From Thermoplasmata archaeon (lineage in GTDB: Archaea; Thermoplasmatota; Thermoplasmata; Lutacidiplasmatales; UBA184): 6,234 nt of DNA. Shown piece by piece: positions 5,165 to 6,234 of the stretch. The stretch covers positions 1 through 6,234 of the forward strand of contig JAJZGO010000094.1 of NCBI GenBank assembly GCA_021798415.1, written 5' to 3'. The first letter of the stretch is position 1. Each line of letters opens with the position of its first letter. A program made the position numbers and the translations under genes. Below the pieces are notes generated by a model that was given only the letters and a program-made list of their open reading frames with translations, had not been told where the DNA came from and ran no database searches.

Positions 5165-6234
5165 AAGCATTGCTCATCGAATGGCCTCTTGCGGCGCCGG
5201 CCCCCGGGGCTGCGAAGGCCGCGAGCGACGCGGAGGTCGGTCCGCTCCGTTGGGGGGATCGGGTTCGCCGGTATCGGTCGAACCCCCAAGCCGCGAACCT
5301 CCGAACTCGGACGGTAGACGTCGACGACGGGCTCGGGCCCGCGGAGCCGTCGCGGGCTCGCGTCGACGCCCTCGAACGGGGGTGAGGGCGCGGCCAAGGA
5401 AGGCCTCGGGTCCGCTCCCGCGTGCTCCGGTCGCGGTGGAGGTAGGTCGAGCCGAAGCGCGAGCACCCGCCGCGCGGCCCGACGGGAGGTCCGATCTCTC
5501 CCCGTGCGCAGGAACCGTTGGAGCGACCGTTCGACCTCGTCGGGACCGAGCTCCTCATTCACTCGAAGGGCGCTCGCGAGGGCGGTCGCTCCGCCACGGC
5601 GCAGCATCTCGGTCGCGAGGTCCACCCGCACGCCTCGAGCCCGAAGGCGCCGTTCGATCTGCTTCGCCCACTTCTCCGTGCCGTGGGGTCGATACGGCTC
5701 GAGCCTCGCGCCTCTCCGGTGGAGGAAGAGGTGGTCGGGGACGACCGCCCCCGGGTGCTGACGGAGGAACCTGCGGACCCGACGGCGCCGGACGATCAGG
5801 TAGCTACGCACGGCGTCCGGAAGCGACGGGTGGATCGGGATCCAAACCGCGGGCCCGGGCGGCGAGGCGCGACGCGGGAGCCGGATCCGCTGGCCTTCGA
5901 GGTCGAGGTCGGAGAGCGTGAGCCGGACCCACTCACCGCGGCGCATGCCTTGGGCGAGGCCAAGGAGCGCGACCAGCCGAAGGTGACGGTCGTCCCGGAC
6001 CGCCTCGAGGAGCACCGTGATCTCCGCCGGTCGAAGCCAGCGCACACGAGACGGGGGGCCAGGTCGAGGCAGCCCGACCGTCCGGAAGACGCCGTTCCCG
6101 TGGGACCGGGCCACTCGGGCGATGAACCGCATCTGCCCGAAGACGTCCCGAAAGCGGTTCCGAAGCCATCGGGCGTCCGACTCGGTCCACCCGGTGGGGT
6201 CCCGGCACCGACCCGCATCCCGGAGCGATGCGTC
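5161..6234 (-). CDS. Tyrosine recombinase paralogue with lost catalytic residues (5' end outside window)
   Basis: The frame is open from the right edge to TAA at 5161-5163, giving 357 residues with the N-terminus missing. An ATG at 6132 is internal: the 34 codons before it still align with the complete recombinase at 2689-3828 (ESDARWLRNRF against AEDARWLRYRL). Similarity continues through VGLPRPGPPSRVRWL, the LLGLAQGMRRGEW block and the IPIHPSLPDAVRSYL block. Catalytic positions by alignment, numbered from the edge: Arg98 kept, Lys replaced by Arg, His replaced by Glu209 (ATEMLRRG), Arg212 kept, the second His replaced by Thr244 (RFLRTGR), and the nucleophilic Tyr replaced by Ala253. It therefore should not cut DNA. 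The frame has no stop or frameshift, and third-position GC bias persists to the end, including a tail of about 100 residues rich in Pro and Arg that differs from its paralogue's tail. It may be a DNA-binding regulator or accessory factor, or an early-stage decaying copy. Confidence 0.88.
   Translation of the reverse strand, partial: DASLRDAGRCRDPTGWTESDARWLRNRFRDVFGQMRFIARVARSHGNGVFRTVGLPRPGPPSRVRWLRPAEITVLLEAVRDDRHLRLVALLGLAQGMRRGEWVRLTLSDLDLEGQRIRLPRRASPPGPAVWIPIHPSLPDAVRSYLIVRRRRVRRFLRQHPGAVVPDHLFLHRRGARLEPYRPHGTEKWAKQIERRLRARGVRVDLATEMLRRGGATALASALRVNEELGPDEVERSLQRFLRTGRDRTSRRAARRVLALRLDLPPPRPEHAGADPRPSLAAPSPPFEGVDASPRRLRGPEPVVDVYRPSSEVRGLGVRPIPANPIPPTERTDLRVARGLRSPGGRRRKRPFDEQCL

Noticed and set aside
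5161..6132. Starting the right-hand recombinase at the ATG at 6132
   Set aside because: The 34 upstream codons stay open and align with the paralogue's core-binding domain, so the true start lies beyond the window.
1..6234. CRISPR array or tandem repeat
   Set aside because: No regularly spaced repeat is visible; recurring short words such as ctcgag and cgggac reflect base composition.

Overview
The window looks like chromosomal DNA of a high-GC archaeon, possibly an uncultured Thermoplasmatota lineage (the phylum is a weak inference). Support for archaea: TATA-like boxes sit at archaeal spacing before two starts, one start has no ribosome binding site and looks leaderless, and the antitoxin and recombinases resemble archaeal accessory genes. 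Codons strongly favour G or C at the third position, and this was the main guide to which reading frames are real.

Left part, plus strand. After what may be the last codons of an upstream gene (3-98), about 450 bases hold no supportable gene but contain a perfect 11-bp inverted repeat enclosing a 106-nt segment. Next come an OsmC-family thiol peroxidase-like protein (556-1026) and a secreted protein of unknown function with a clear signal peptide (1151-2566). The second gene seems to have its own promoter.

Right part, minus strand, an accessory module. In transcription order it has: a tyrosine recombinase paralogue cut by the right edge (5161-6234); an AbiEi-type antitoxin/transcriptional repressor (4242-5105) behind an AT-rich promoter carrying two inverted repeats; a stretch whose coding signal continues in shifting frames (about 4290-3941), probably a broken partner gene or a broken C-terminal extension; and a second, complete tyrosine recombinase (2689-3828). 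The two recombinases align along their whole shared length. The downstream one keeps every catalytic residue, while the upstream one has lost most of them, including the nucleophilic tyrosine, with its frame still open.

The module reads as an integrated element, or its remains, that carries a defence or addiction locus between an active and a catalytically dead integrase. The most interesting points are the pseudo-recombinase, the AbiEi without a recognisable intact toxin, the frame-switching tail, and the double inverted repeat at the antitoxin promoter.
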